The position numbers and the translations under genes are program-made. A stretch of 64,000 nt of DNA. Source: Kutzneria chonburiensis (GTDB lineage Bacteria > Actinomycetota > Actinomycetes > Mycobacteriales > Pseudonocardiaceae). Positions 1-10,550 of this stretch are shown here, in pieces (within the stretch, counting starts at the first letter, position 1; each line of letters starts with the position of its first letter). The notes beneath the pieces were generated by a model, which was not told the origin of the DNA, did not search any database, and saw only the letters and a program-made list of their open reading frames with translations. The stretch lies in contig NZ_CP097263.1 in assembly GCF_028622115.1 (NCBI RefSeq), forward strand, positions 6,386,001 to 6,450,000, given 5' to 3'.

Positions 1-2
1 CG

Positions 3-494
3 GTCAAGGACTGCACCCGCAGCGAGTGGATGACGCTGGACCTGCTGTCCGGCTACCTCGGCCAGATACCGGCCGCGCGCATCTTCCACGGCCTGGCCTG
101 GCCCGGCTCCTCGCGGGCCGAGGTCGACCACGCCGTGCTGTGCGGACGGAAGCTGCTGCTGATCGAGTCCCGGGCCTGGCCGGCCGGGCACTACACCAGC
201 GACGGCAACGGCGGCCTGCTGCGCGACGGCGAGAGCTTCGACGGCGCGTCGCTGCGGCTGGGCCGGACCGTCGCCGCGTACCAGATGCTGCTGCCCAAGG
301 TCCAGGTCGAGGGCATCGTGCTGGTGCACACCGACGAGCCTGGTCTGGTGACCTGCCGGATGCCGGACAGCGTGCCGCTGGAGGTGCTCAGCCCCGAGAC
401 GTTCGTCCGACACGTCGGCGCCCGGCTCGCCGACGAGCCCGCCGTGGTGGAGCGCGACGTGTTCCTGACCCTGTTGGACCAGGTCAAGGCCTAG
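3..494 (+). CDS. NERD (nuclease-related) domain protein, 5'-truncated by the window
   Basis: The reading frame is open to the left edge, so the true start lies outside the window and only the last 163 residues or so are seen. The segment EVDHAVLCGRKLLLIESRAW resembles the core of nuclease-related (NERD) domains. There an acidic residue, then a beta strand and an E-x-K/R motif mimic a restriction-endonuclease fold. Here the usual E-T-K reads E-S-R. It has no signal peptide or membrane segment in the visible part, so it is probably cytoplasmic. It ends 40 bp before the convergent GH92 gene. Family assignment rests on motif resemblance only. Confidence 0.6.
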   Translation, partial: VKDCTRSEWMTLDLLSGYLGQIPAARIFHGLAWPGSSRAEVDHAVLCGRKLLLIESRAWPAGHYTSDGNGGLLRDGESFDGASLRLGRTVAAYQMLLPKVQVEGIVLVHTDEPGLVTCRMPDSVPLEVLSPETFVRHVGARLADEPAVVERDVFLTLLDQVKA

Positions 495-509
495 TCCGTT
501 CGGGTGAGC

Positions 510-552
510 CGGAAACCGTGTTTCGGTGTGCCGCTAGGCGGGACTCGCGGGG
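510..552 (+). repeat. Copy 1 of a short dispersed element (blocks TTTCGGTGTG and GACTCGCGGGG)
   Basis: About 43 bp lying across the 3' end of the GH92 gene. It matches the element at 61288-61329 at 30 of 40 aligned positions, and the two conserved blocks keep the same spacing. It carries a small GAAAC-CGT-GTTTC hairpin. In both copies the element abuts the 3' end of a minus-strand gene, so a terminator-like or transcript-end role is possible. Confidence 0.45.
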
Positions 553-3500
553 CATTGGCGGACGGCCAGCACGTCCGGTCCGGCGACCGTCACGCTGGCC
601 GAGGCGATGGTTTCGGCGTTGGCGTCGCCGGAGCCGTCGGAGGAGATGCGGAAGTCGGAGCCGCCGTTCTCGCGGTGCCCGAACTTGGCGTCCTTGACCG
701 TGATGGTGACGTCCTTCCAGGTGTTGGTGCCGGTCTTCTGGATCCGCTTGGCATCGACGTAGGCGGCGTTCACGGCGTCGTACTGGACGACGAAGGTGTC
801 GGTGCCGCTGTCCAGGTACCGCACGGTGATGGTCGCGTCGTAGGGACCGGTACCGGGGATGGCGCGCTGGTCGGCCTGGAAGTACAGGTAGCGGTAGTCG
901 CCCCAGTCGTGGGCGTGCACCATCTTGCGTCCGGAGACGCCATCGACCTCGACCGGCGCGGTGGCGCCGTCGTTGGCGTATTCGACCTGGGTGAGCCCGC
1001 AGTCGGTGTTGGTCGCGCCGAGCGTGCTGCACCCGGTGGTCGTGTGATCGGTCCCGGCGACGGCGAAGTAGGCCGTGGCCCGCTGCTTGTCACCGAAGTC
1101 GACGGTCACCGGATAGATGCCGTTCGCGGTGGCGGTCACCGTGACCGGCATGGTTGCTGTCCCGTTGGCCGGGACCACGAGTTGTCCTCGCGTCAAGGAC
1201 GCCGTCGCGCCCGCGGGCACGGTCAGCGTCCATGGCACCGAAACTGGCTCGCCTGTCTGGTTCCGTGCGCCAATGTGGAACGTGCCCGCGGTCGAGGTTC
1301 CGAGCGGCGTCACAAAACCGATCGCCGGCGCCTCACCGTCGCGATAGGACTTGGGCGGCGCCGCGGTCCAGTTCGTGCCGTCACCCAGCCGGTACGTCAC
1401 GCGACCGCCCCACGAGAGCAGGTCCGACGGCAGCCAGGTGCGGTTCCAGTTGACGCCGTTCACCGCCATGCCCTGGATGTGCGGTCCCGTGCCCTGAGCG
1501 TCGATCACAATTCGGCGGCCGGTGCCGGTCCTGATCTCCGCGTGCGGGAACACCGGCGTGTTCACGGCCAGGTCGGTGGTGCCGGGCGTGACCGGGTACA
1601 GCCCGAGCGCCGACCAGACGTACCAGGCCGACTGCGCGCCGAGGTCGTCGTTGCCGGGCTCGCCGTCGGGCGTCGCCGCGAACAGTTCCGTCTGCACGCG
1701 GTGCACGACGTCCTGCGTCTTCCACGGCTGCCCGAGATAGTTGTACGTCCACGGCACGCTGAACATCGGCTCGTTGCCGGCCCAGTAATACGGCTCGACC
1801 GGACCCACGTTGAGTTTGGTGAACAGGTCGTCCAGGCGTTTGATCGCGGCATCCCGGCCGCCGATCGCGCCGATCAGGCCGGCCAGGTTCTGCGGAACCA
1901 TCCATGTGTACTGGGCGGCGTTGCCTTCGGAGTAGCCCGTCGGCGCAAACTGGCCGGGCGGCGGCGGGACGAGCACCGGGCCGGGTGAGTAGGCGCCGTC
2001 GGTGGCGTGCTGGCGGACGTAGCCGGTGGTCGGGTCCAAGGCGTGCTGCCAGTTCTGGCCCCGTTTGGCAAAGACCGCCGCGGTGTCGTCGTCGCCGAGC
2101 GCGTCGGCGAACCGGCCGATCGCGAAGTCGTCGATGGCGTACTCCTCGGTCATCGACACGTTCTCGTCGTTGCCCATGGGTACGTAGCCGAGCTGCTGGT
2201 AGGCCACGACATTGGGGCGTTCCTCGTAGCCCCAGCCGACCTTGCCGTCCTTGGTCGCACCCTTGATCAGCTGCGCCAACGCCTTGTCCGTGTCGAAGTC
2301 GCGGGCCCCGTACGCGTAGGCCCCGGCGATGATCGGCGCGATCGAGTCGCCGTTCATCACGCCGGACTCGTCGTTGTAGACCGGCCACTTGGGCAGCCAG
2401 CCGTACTGGTCGGCGTCCTCGACCAGGGACTGCATCATGTCCGAGGTCTCGTCCGGGGCCAGCGTGGCCAGCAGCGGGATCTGGCAGCGGTAGATGTCCC
2501 AGCCGGAGAAGTTGGCGTACTGGACCCGGCGACCGGCGTTGTGGAGCTGCCCGTCGAAGCCGGGATAGCCGCCGTCGACGTCGCTGAACGTCACCGGGTA
2601 CTGGAGCGAGTGGTACAGCGCCGCGTAGAACGTCTTCTGCTGCGCCGGCTCGCCGCCGGCGATGCCGATGCGGCTCAGGTACGACGCCCAGCGCTGCTTC
2701 GTCGCCGCCCGCATGCCGTCGAAGTCCCAGCCGGACGCATCGGCGGCCACGTTCTTTGCCGCGCCGTCAACCGAGACGAAGGAGATCGCCACCTTCGCCC
2801 GAACTGTCGTGTCCTTGCTGGTGTCGAAGTCGAGGGTCGCTCCGACCTGTGGGCCGGCGATCTGCGGACCGGCCAGGCCGCGGGCCTTCTGCCCGGGTGT
2901 GACGACGTTCGGGGCCACCCGCGCGCTGCCCGACCACGAGGCCTTCGCGGTGAACGGGCGGTCGAAGGTGATCAGGTAGTGCACGGTGTACTTGTTGCCC
3001 TGGCCGCAGAATCCGCCGGACGTGGCCGAGCCGGTGACGGTGTGGTCGTCGGGGAACGCCACGCTGGCGGCGGTGTCGCCGTTGAGGCTGCCGCCGGCCT
3101 TGACCAGCACGTGCGCCGGGGCGTTGGACGGGAAGGTGAAGCGCCCCTGGCCGGCTCGCAGAGCGGTGGTCAGCTCGGTTTTCACGCCGCCCGCGGTCAC
3201 CGTGTAGTAGCCGGGCGAGGCTTGCTCACCTGCGTGGGTGAACGGCTCCTGCAACGACCAGGGGGTGGCGCCGACGTCGCCGCTGACCGGCAGGATCGGG
3301 ACGTCGCCGAACTGGCGGCAGCCGACCGAGGCGTGCGTGAGGCTGAAGCCCTTGATGGTCTTGTCCTCGTAGGAGTAGCCCGCGTAGTGGTCGGCGGTGT
3401 CCGGACTCCACTGGAGCATGCCGAACGGCGTGCTCGGTCCGGGGAAGTTGTTGATCTCGCCGACGGCCGCGCCTGCGGAACCGGTTCCAAGCATGGGATC

Positions 3501-3611
3501 GGTCAGCGCGACCGGATCGACCAGCGCCGGTTGGCCGGCGATGGCCCGTGACGCGAGAGGAACTGGCGTCAGCAGCGCCAGCGCGAGCACGGAGACGATC
3601 AGCGGGCGCAT
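534..3611 (-). CDS. Secreted GH92 family alpha-mannosidase with C-terminal beta-sandwich module
   Basis: Probable exo-alpha-1,2-mannosidase of glycoside hydrolase family 92 (calcium-dependent, inverting), acting on mannans or mannoproteins outside the cell. The chosen ATG gives a classic signal peptide (MRPLIVSVLALALL, ending near ASRAIAG) and has a GGGGG ribosome site just upstream. GH92 hallmarks are visible: NNFPGPSTPFGM near the N terminus, then GNEPMFSVPWTYNY and GEPGNDDLGAQSAWYVWSAL at about residues 580-670. An Ig-like segment and a roughly 150-residue beta-rich domain follow, probably carbohydrate-binding. About 1025 residues, longer than the core family because of this tail. It is divergent from an XRE regulator gene. 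Confidence 0.9.
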   Translation of the reverse strand: MRPLIVSVLALALLTPVPLASRAIAGQPALVDPVALTDPMLGTGSAGAAVGEINNFPGPSTPFGMLQWSPDTADHYAGYSYEDKTIKGFSLTHASVGCRQFGDVPILPVSGDVGATPWSLQEPFTHAGEQASPGYYTVTAGGVKTELTTALRAGQGRFTFPSNAPAHVLVKAGGSLNGDTAASVAFPDDHTVTGSATSGGFCGQGNKYTVHYLITFDRPFTAKASWSGSARVAPNVVTPGQKARGLAGPQIAGPQVGATLDFDTSKDTTVRAKVAISFVSVDGAAKNVAADASGWDFDGMRAATKQRWASYLSRIGIAGGEPAQQKTFYAALYHSLQYPVTFSDVDGGYPGFDGQLHNAGRRVQYANFSGWDIYRCQIPLLATLAPDETSDMMQSLVEDADQYGWLPKWPVYNDESGVMNGDSIAPIIAGAYAYGARDFDTDKALAQLIKGATKDGKVGWGYEERPNVVAYQQLGYVPMGNDENVSMTEEYAIDDFAIGRFADALGDDDTAAVFAKRGQNWQHALDPTTGYVRQHATDGAYSPGPVLVPPPPGQFAPTGYSEGNAAQYTWMVPQNLAGLIGAIGGRDAAIKRLDDLFTKLNVGPVEPYYWAGNEPMFSVPWTYNYLGQPWKTQDVVHRVQTELFAATPDGEPGNDDLGAQSAWYVWSALGLYPVTPGTTDLAVNTPVFPHAEIRTGTGRRIVIDAQGTGPHIQGMAVNGVNWNRTWLPSDLLSWGGRVTYRLGDGTNWTAAPPKSYRDGEAPAIGFVTPLGTSTAGTFHIGARNQTGEPVSVPWTLTVPAGATASLTRGQLVVPANGTATMPVTVTATANGIYPVTVDFGDKQRATAYFAVAGTDHTTTGCSTLGATNTDCGLTQVEYANDGATAPVEVDGVSGRKMVHAHDWGDYRYLYFQADQRAIPGTGPYDATITVRYLDSGTDTFVVQYDAVNAAYVDAKRIQKTGTNTWKDVTITVKDAKFGHRENGGSDFRISSDGSGDANAETIASASVTVAGPDVLAVRQCPASPA

Positions 3612-3730
3612 CGGACCCCCAGACGGTGACAACGTTGACAGCGTCCTCAGCAGTGTCGAGCCGTTGTCGCCGGCCCGACAAGTGATCGTCAAAAACTCGC
3701 ACGGATGGTCGCAAGAGGCGCACCGCGAAG

Positions 3731-3771
3731 GTCACTCGGAGGGGTCGCTATCAATCACCAAAACGAGTGAC
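3731..3771. promoter_or_regulatory. Inverted repeat GTCACTCG / CGAGTGAC in the divergent GH92-XRE promoter region
   Basis: Perfect 8-bp arms at 3731-3738 and 3764-3771, separated by 25 bp, between the divergently transcribed mannosidase and XRE regulator genes. A TACTCT hexamer at 3772-3777 could be the regulator's -10 box. If so, the upstream GTG at 3767 is not the start codon. An operator for the adjacent regulator is an inference from position and symmetry. Confidence 0.35.
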
Positions 3772-3808
3772 TACTCTAACGTCCACTTCAGACACGGCAG
3801 GCCGGGAG

Positions 3809-4741
3809 ATGGGTGGTGCCGCGTTGGCCGGCGAGAGCCTGGACGCACCGAGTGAAAAAGTGCACCCGACTGGCGGACTGCCGCCCCTGCTAGCCACTGC
3901 GCTGCGTGATGGGCCGTTCCATCAGGCCTTGCACCAGGCCATCACCCACCGCGGACTGCCGCTGGCCCGGCTGCGCGCGGCGTTGGACGAGGCCGGCACA
4001 CATATCGGGCAGTCCACGCTCAGCTACTGGCAGCGCGGGCTGCGACGCCCCGAGATGCCGCGCGCCACCGAGGCCGTGCTGGCCCTGGAACAGGTGCTGG
4101 ACCTGCCGTCCAACTCGCTGCTCGGGCTGATCGAGCCGATGGGCGAGCACTCCGGCCGGTCGACCAGCCTGGCCGCCGAGGAGTTCGAGGCCGACCTGCG
4201 CAACGCGTGCCTGGAGGTGCTCGCGCTGCATGAGGTCGTCACGGTCAACGCCGCGCGAACCCGGCGGTCGGTGCTGAGCCGGCTCGTCGTGCGCGGCCGC
4301 GCCGACGGCGCCGACCGATATCTCGCGCTGCATCCGGCCGACGAGCAGGGGCATGTCGAGCACTCGGCCGTGCACACCGGGGAGGGCTGCCGGGCCGGGC
4401 GGATGCGCAAGCGCGGGCCCGACGGCTCGGTGGCGTTCGAGCTGCTCTTCGACCGGCGGCTGTCCCCCGGCGAGATCCACGTGTTCAGCTACACCGTGAT
4501 CGACACCGCCACCGGGCAGACCGGTGGGCACCTGCGCCGCTTCCCGTCCAAGGCCGGCAACTACCTGTTGCAGCTGCGCTTCCACCGCGGCGTGCTGCCG
4601 GCACGCTGTTTCCGTGAGCAGCACGGCGACGACATCCGGCACGACGAGCTCAGCTACGGCCTGGACGGCGTGGTAAGCGCATACTTCGAGCCCGTCGACT
4701 GCGACCGCGCCGGCATCACGGTGCACTGGGGCCCGGCATGA
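3809..4741 (+). CDS. XRE-type helix-turn-helix transcriptional regulator
   Basis: Cytoplasmic DNA-binding protein of a type common in Pseudonocardiaceae. An N-terminal Cro/CI-like HTH (about residues 25-85, including QSTLSYWQRGLRRPEMPRATEAVLALE) is followed by a roughly 200-residue alpha/beta domain of unknown function. An in-frame GTG at 3767 would add 14 residues, but it lacks a ribosome site and lies just upstream of a possible -10 box, so the ATG at 3809 is preferred with modest certainty. It is divergent from the GH92 gene, which makes it a candidate regulator of it. A strong hairpin follows the stop codon. The ligand is unknown. Confidence 0.75.
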   Translation: MGGAALAGESLDAPSEKVHPTGGLPPLLATALRDGPFHQALHQAITHRGLPLARLRAALDEAGTHIGQSTLSYWQRGLRRPEMPRATEAVLALEQVLDLPSNSLLGLIEPMGEHSGRSTSLAAEEFEADLRNACLEVLALHEVVTVNAARTRRSVLSRLVVRGRADGADRYLALHPADEQGHVEHSAVHTGEGCRAGRMRKRGPDGSVAFELLFDRRLSPGEIHVFSYTVIDTATGQTGGHLRRFPSKAGNYLLQLRFHRGVLPARCFREQHGDDIRHDELSYGLDGVVSAYFEPVDCDRAGITVHWGPA

Positions 4742-4743
4742 TC

Positions 4744-4784
4744 AAGGGGCCCTTCCTGACGTTGAACGTCAGGAAGGGCCCCTT
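4744..4784. terminator. Bidirectional terminator, perfect 20-bp stem
   Basis: Arms 4744-4763 and 4765-4784 are exact reverse complements with a single base between them, so in practice the loop will open a few pairs. It lies between the convergent XRE gene (ends 4741) and sahH (ends 4797). The stem core AAGGGGCCCTTCCT recurs in the hairpin at 44037-44086. Confidence 0.9.
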
Positions 4785-4796
4785 GCAAGCACTAAC

Positions 4797-6269
<1,473 letters not shown>

Positions 6270-6370
6270 CGTGGAGTCCTCCATAGCCAGTTGGTCGTCG
6301 GCAATGCACACTAGCCGGTCCGCCACGCCGGGGGCTCGGACGCGGGTCCAAGACCGCTGGATGCCTCAGG

Positions 6371-8593
6371 ATGGCCCCCGTGCTGATAGCAGGACCCGAC
6401 ACCCGTGTCATCGAACTTCGGGTGCACGGTGTTATGGGGACCACACCCGAGTCACTGGTCGACGCGGTCGTCGCGGTGGACGTAGCTGGTGACGGCGTCG
6501 GCCGGCTCGTGCGCCCGGCCGACCGGCTGCGCAGACCGGCCCCCGGGCCCGTGCTCCAGGCGGGTGGCCGGCCGGTGCCGCGCACCGTCGAGGGCTACCT
6601 GTGGAGCGCCATGACCTCCGGCGGCGTGGCCAAGGCCGCGTGGGCGCTGCTGCTGCCGTTCTCACTGGCCAACATGACGCACTGGATGCTGCCGCCGACC
6701 GGGCGCTTGCTCGGTGGCACGCTGCGGTCGCTGGTGCGGCTGGCGGCGCTGGCGTTGACGATGCTGCTGGTGACGCAGTTGACGGTGGTCAGCCTCGACC
6801 TGGTCGCCGGGCAGTGGCTGGACCAGTTCTCGCAGCTCCGGCCATGGCGGGCGCCGATCGGGCTGGCGCCGGTGCTGATCGTGGTGGTGCTGCTGCACCA
6901 GCTGTCGGCGATCGACTGGAAGGTGCACAAGCCGTCACCGGCGCCGCAGCGGGACCTGCTGCCCGGGGCGAGGATCGCCGCCGATCCGGACGCCCCGGCG
7001 CTGCATGTGCTGCACGCCACGGCCGGATTGGCGTCGGCTGCGCTGCTGGCCACCGGTGGTCCGTTCGCGCCGTCGTCGGACCGGGTGTTCGCGGCGTGGG
7101 TGGGCGCGTGGGTGCTGATCGGGTTGAGCGTGCTGATCACATTGGCGTTGGACGCGCCAACCGAGGGCCGGTGGTTCAGGCCATGGGCCCGTCGAACACT
7201 GGTTGTGGTGACGGTGCTCGAATTCTGCGCGGCGGCGCTGACGCCGATGCCCAGTCATGGGCAGCACCTGCCCGGCACTGATCCGACCGTGGAGTCGATC
7301 GCGGCGGTGCTCGGCGTGGTGTGCATTGCTTTCGGGCTGGTGTTGATTCCGGCTGCCCTGTTGGCTCGGGGAGGGTGGTCGGAGCTGCCGGCGTCGCTGC
7401 GGCCGTGGGCCGGGGGATGGATGGCGGCACCGGTGTTGGTGATCGCTGCGCTGCTCGGCGGCGGGTTCGGGGCCGGTGTCGCGATCACCGTGCAGAAGGC
7501 GCTGGGTGACGACGCGTTGCAGCTGCCGCCGGGATATCGTTACGTGACAACGCTGTGGGGCGTCGCGGCGGTGCTGGCCGTGATCGTCGGGCTGGTCGGG
7601 GCGGCGATTTTTGTGCTGCCGCGTGGGCGCAAGCCCGTCGAGATCGACCTGCTGCACGGAGGAAAGCCGGAGGACGCCGCACATGCGGCGAAGGCGTGGC
7701 GAGCAGCGCGGTTGAAGCGAAACCATGCCCACCACGCGCTTCTGGGCACGGCCGGCGTGTTGTCCGCCGGCACCCTGGTGTCGTTTCTGATGCAGGTACG
7801 TGGGGTTGACCTGCCATGGTGGGCGCAACCCATGCCGGGCATCGGGATCACCGCCCTGGGCGCGTTCGCGATCGGCGCGCTGCGTCAGGTCTACGTGGCG
7901 ACGAAGTCGCCGGGGGCGGCGCGACAGTTGGGGCTGCTCAACGACATTGCCGGTTTCTGGCCGCGCGAGGCGCATCCGCTCGTGCCGCCGTGTTATGCGT
8001 TGAAGGCCGTGCCGGAACTCGTTGCCCGGGCGCGAGAACACCTGGCCGATCCGGGAACTCGGGTGGTGCTGGCCGGATACAGCCAGGGCAGCCTGCTCGC
8101 AACCGTTGCCGCGGCACGGTTGTTGGACACCTTGCCGGCACACGAGCGTGAACGCGTCGGGTTGGTGACCGCTGGGTCGCCGTTGCAATGGGCTTATCCG
8201 CGGGCGTTTCCGGCGGTCGTGTCACACGATTCGTTGGCCGAGTTGGCCAAGGCCATGAACGGCCGGTGGCGGGCGGTGTGCCGCGGCACGGATGCCATCG
8301 GTGGCGGTGTGACGACGTGGGAGCGGCAGGCGTTCGACGGGCAGCTGCTCGGGGTCGGCTTCGAGGGCGCCCTGGCCGCCGCCGAGCGCAGCCCCAGCGG
8401 GGCGCTGGTGCTCGGCGGCGACCATTGGCTGCCCGATCCGCAGCACGGCCCGGTCGCCGGACGTCGTTGGAGCCCAGGCGTGCTACGGCACCGCGACTAC
8501 ACGTCCGATCCGGAGTGGGACCACGCGATCGCCGCGGCGGCCGGGCTCGACGTGGCCGAGCCGCCGCTGACGCTGTGGAACTTCAAGCACTGA
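6371..8593 (+). CDS. Large membrane protein with C-terminal alpha/beta-hydrolase-like domain
   Basis: 740 residues. A short N-terminal soluble segment starting VIELRVHGVMGTTPESL is followed by about nine hydrophobic spans (roughly residues 75-500). A C-terminal soluble domain carries GYSQGSLLA near residue 569, the serine-nucleophile elbow seen in cutinase/PE-PPE-type hydrolases, with a possible late histidine in GGDHWLPD. A membrane-anchored lipase or esterase is possible but the substrate is unknown. Divergent from sahH, with about 100 bp between them. Its 3' end overlaps the convergent MutL-like gene by 11 bp. The ribosome site is weak. Confidence 0.8.
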   Translation: MAPVLIAGPDTRVIELRVHGVMGTTPESLVDAVVAVDVAGDGVGRLVRPADRLRRPAPGPVLQAGGRPVPRTVEGYLWSAMTSGGVAKAAWALLLPFSLANMTHWMLPPTGRLLGGTLRSLVRLAALALTMLLVTQLTVVSLDLVAGQWLDQFSQLRPWRAPIGLAPVLIVVVLLHQLSAIDWKVHKPSPAPQRDLLPGARIAADPDAPALHVLHATAGLASAALLATGGPFAPSSDRVFAAWVGAWVLIGLSVLITLALDAPTEGRWFRPWARRTLVVVTVLEFCAAALTPMPSHGQHLPGTDPTVESIAAVLGVVCIAFGLVLIPAALLARGGWSELPASLRPWAGGWMAAPVLVIAALLGGGFGAGVAITVQKALGDDALQLPPGYRYVTTLWGVAAVLAVIVGLVGAAIFVLPRGRKPVEIDLLHGGKPEDAAHAAKAWRAARLKRNHAHHALLGTAGVLSAGTLVSFLMQVRGVDLPWWAQPMPGIGITALGAFAIGALRQVYVATKSPGAARQLGLLNDIAGFWPREAHPLVPPCYALKAVPELVARAREHLADPGTRVVLAGYSQGSLLATVAAARLLDTLPAHERERVGLVTAGSPLQWAYPRAFPAVVSHDSLAELAKAMNGRWRAVCRGTDAIGGGVTTWERQAFDGQLLGVGFEGALAAAERSPSGALVLGGDHWLPDPQHGPVAGRRWSPGVLRHRDYTSDPEWDHAIAAAAGLDVAEPPLTLWNFKH

Positions 8594-9884
8594 AGTGGTT
8601 GGCCAGCAACGCATCGGCGGTGTCCACGCGACCGGCGTCGGCCAGCAGGCCGGCCGGCGCCAGCACATAACGCTGGTCGACGATGACGGCCGCGTTGCGC
8701 AACACCGGGCGTAGCACCGGATCCGCGCGAAGGCGGTCCTCGATGTGTTGCAGGCGCTCAGGTGTTGCGTGTCGGAAGACGCCGCCGGACAGCACCAACA
8801 GGCCGGCGCCCTTGGGGCCGAGCTGGCCGTCGACGAGCCGCAGGTGCCGGCGCACCGCCAGCACCGCGGCGAGTCCGGCCAGTGTCGCGTCCACGTCCCG
8901 GCCGTGATCGTCGTCCGGAATCCAGTCCACAGTGGTCGATCGTTTTTCCGCTTCGCTCTCCAGGTCGTATGGCGTGTCAAGGCGTTCCGCCTTCGCCTCG
9001 GACACGATGCCCGGGGCGGACCAGCGCATGCCGAGATCACCTTCGACCGTGCGACGGTCGGACGGCAACGCCACTGTGCGCTGCATGGCGTTCTCATCCA
9101 CAGTGGACACCGCCGAGTAGACGTCCGTCGTCGCACCACCGACGTCGACCACCAGTACCGCGCCGGCCTCGCGGGCGGCCAGGATCGCCGCCAGGCGCGA
9201 CACGCCGCCGAGCACCGCGTCCGGCGTCACCGCCTTGACCAGGTTGCGAAAAGTGTTGCCTTTGGACAGTCCCTTGCCACCGATCACGTGACGCAGGAAC
9301 AGTTCCCGGATCGCCGCGCGCGCCGGGCCTGGCGCCAGCTCGCCCACGTCCGGCAGCACGTTGTCGGTCGCCACCACCGTGCGGCCCGTGTCACGCAGCA
9401 GCGCCTCCGCCTCCGCCCGGGCCTCCGCGTTGCCCGCCAACACGATCGGCGGCTTCAGCCGGTTGGCCGCGATCCGCTTCGCGTTGTGCAGCAGCACGCT
9501 GCGGTCGCCGCCGTCGGTGCCGCCGGCCAGCAGCACCAGATCCGGCCGGGTGGCACGAAGTTCACGGATCGCCGCGCCATTCAGTTGCCCCGCAACAATA
9601 TGAACGATCTTGGCGCCGGCCGACAGCGCCACCCGGTAGCCGGCTTCCGCGCTCACCAACCGTTCCTGGCCGACAACGGCCAACCGCAGACCGCCGCCGG
9701 CACTCGAGCAGGCCAGCACCGGCCGACCTTGAGCGCCCAAACGAGTGGTGACGGATGCAATCCCATCAAGCACTTCCGGCGGAGTGGTGGGATGTTGTGC
9801 CGTCCCCACAAGAGACCCGTCCTCGGCGACCAGGGCGCCCTTCGTCCACGTCGACCCGATGTCCAGGCACAGCAGCGTGCTCAT
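8583..9884 (-). CDS. MutL/GlmL-type ASKHA ATPase (B12-mutase accessory-like protein)
   Basis: A 433-residue protein of the glutamate-mutase-L family, an actin/Hsp70-like ATPase fold related to reactivases of B12-dependent mutases. The phosphate-1 motif is LCLDIGSTWTKGAL at the N terminus. VLLAGGTDGGD and VLVVDVGGATTDVYS are the other nucleotide-binding motifs, and LVLSGGVFRHATPERL lies near the C terminus. The ATG at 9884 is preferred over the TTG at 9893. No mutase S/E subunit gene is nearby, so the partner is not evident. It is divergent from the gene at 9984. Confidence 0.85.
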   Translation of the reverse strand: MSTLLCLDIGSTWTKGALVAEDGSLVGTAQHPTTPPEVLDGIASVTTRLGAQGRPVLACSSAGGGLRLAVVGQERLVSAEAGYRVALSAGAKIVHIVAGQLNGAAIRELRATRPDLVLLAGGTDGGDRSVLLHNAKRIAANRLKPPIVLAGNAEARAEAEALLRDTGRTVVATDNVLPDVGELAPGPARAAIRELFLRHVIGGKGLSKGNTFRNLVKAVTPDAVLGGVSRLAAILAAREAGAVLVVDVGGATTDVYSAVSTVDENAMQRTVALPSDRRTVEGDLGMRWSAPGIVSEAKAERLDTPYDLESEAEKRSTTVDWIPDDDHGRDVDATLAGLAAVLAVRRHLRLVDGQLGPKGAGLLVLSGGVFRHATPERLQHIEDRLRADPVLRPVLRNAAVIVDQRYVLAPAGLLADAGRVDTADALLANHFSA

Positions 9885-9903
9885 AACAGACAAGCTACGT
9901 TGT

Positions 9904-9929
9904 GCCCGCGCACTGGCGTGAACGCGGGC
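9904..9929. promoter_or_regulatory. Inverted repeat GCCCGCG / CGCGGGC between divergent genes
   Basis: Seven-base arms at 9904-9910 and 9923-9929 separated by 12 bp, in the 100-bp region between the MutL-like gene and the gene at 9984. It could be an operator or a chance GC palindrome. Confidence 0.25.
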
Positions 9930-9983
9930 GCTGCCTCATTCTGTGTGTGGAAGATCACCTTCCCCGCCCGAGGGAGGTCAGCC

Positions 9984-10550
9984 ATGCTCGCCGAACGCCA
10001 ACCCACCTGGACGTTGCAGATCGGGGTCCGACCGGACGTCCGCACCGCCCTCTTCCTCCGGGACGTGCTCGCGTTGAGCGTGCCCCATGACCCCTACCCG
10101 CCGACCGACCCGTGGGTGCCCGTGCTGCCCGCGCCCGGGGTGGACCGTGCCGCCGTCTCCGAGGAGTGGCTGCACTGGTTCGACGGCATCCTCGACGGCA
10201 TGTCGCTAGGCGACGACCGCTGGATGGCCCGGTGGCCGGCCGTGTGCCGGGCGCTCGGGGCGCTCATCGAGCCCATCCGGCAGTGGGACGCCCAGCTCAC
10301 GCGGCACGAGCTGCGGCACGGCCGGCACCGGGACAGCTCCCGGATGTGGATCACCGACCTGGTCGGCGACGTCGGCTCCGAGCTGGCCCGGGCCGTGCGT
10401 CCGTTCCACCTGATGATCACTGAGCTGCCGGTGCGCGGGCAGTTCTGGATGCGGCGCGGGTTCAACCAGGTGCTGGCCTCCCCCGCGCTCATCGACAACA
10501 CCGCCGCGTTCAGCTGGGCGCTGCGGCCCGTACTGCTCGAGATCGCCTAA
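9984..10550 (+). CDS. Conserved hypothetical protein
   Basis: 188 residues with no signal peptide, no membrane span and many tryptophans (EEWLHWFDGIL, RWMARWP, QFWMRRGFNQ). I do not recognise the family. The start is clear: ATG at 9984 with AGGGAGG six bases upstream, although the same frame is open for a long way upstream antisense to the MutL-like gene. Its stop overlaps the end of the convergent espG-like gene by 4 bp. It may belong functionally with the ESX-associated genes that follow, but nothing in its sequence shows that. Confidence 0.75.
   Translation: MLAERQPTWTLQIGVRPDVRTALFLRDVLALSVPHDPYPPTDPWVPVLPAPGVDRAAVSEEWLHWFDGILDGMSLGDDRWMARWPAVCRALGALIEPIRQWDAQLTRHELRHGRHRDSSRMWITDLVGDVGSELARAVRPFHLMITELPVRGQFWMRRGFNQVLASPALIDNTAAFSWALRPVLLEIA

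Noticed and set aside
504..1988. Long open frames on the plus strand opposite the GH92 gene (also 2007-3551)
   Set aside because: Low-complexity Arg/Gly/Val-rich translations with no ribosome sites, antisense to a clear GH92 gene. Typical GC-driven shadows.
6270..6370. SAH riboswitch upstream of ahcY
   Set aside because: The 100-bp intergenic region is short and shows no convincing conserved pseudoknot pattern; only an ordinary GGAGG site is clear.
8745..9983. Upstream extension of the frame ending at 10550
   Set aside because: It is antisense to the MutL-like gene and reads as basic low-complexity sequence. The ribosome site and conserved-looking start are at 9984.
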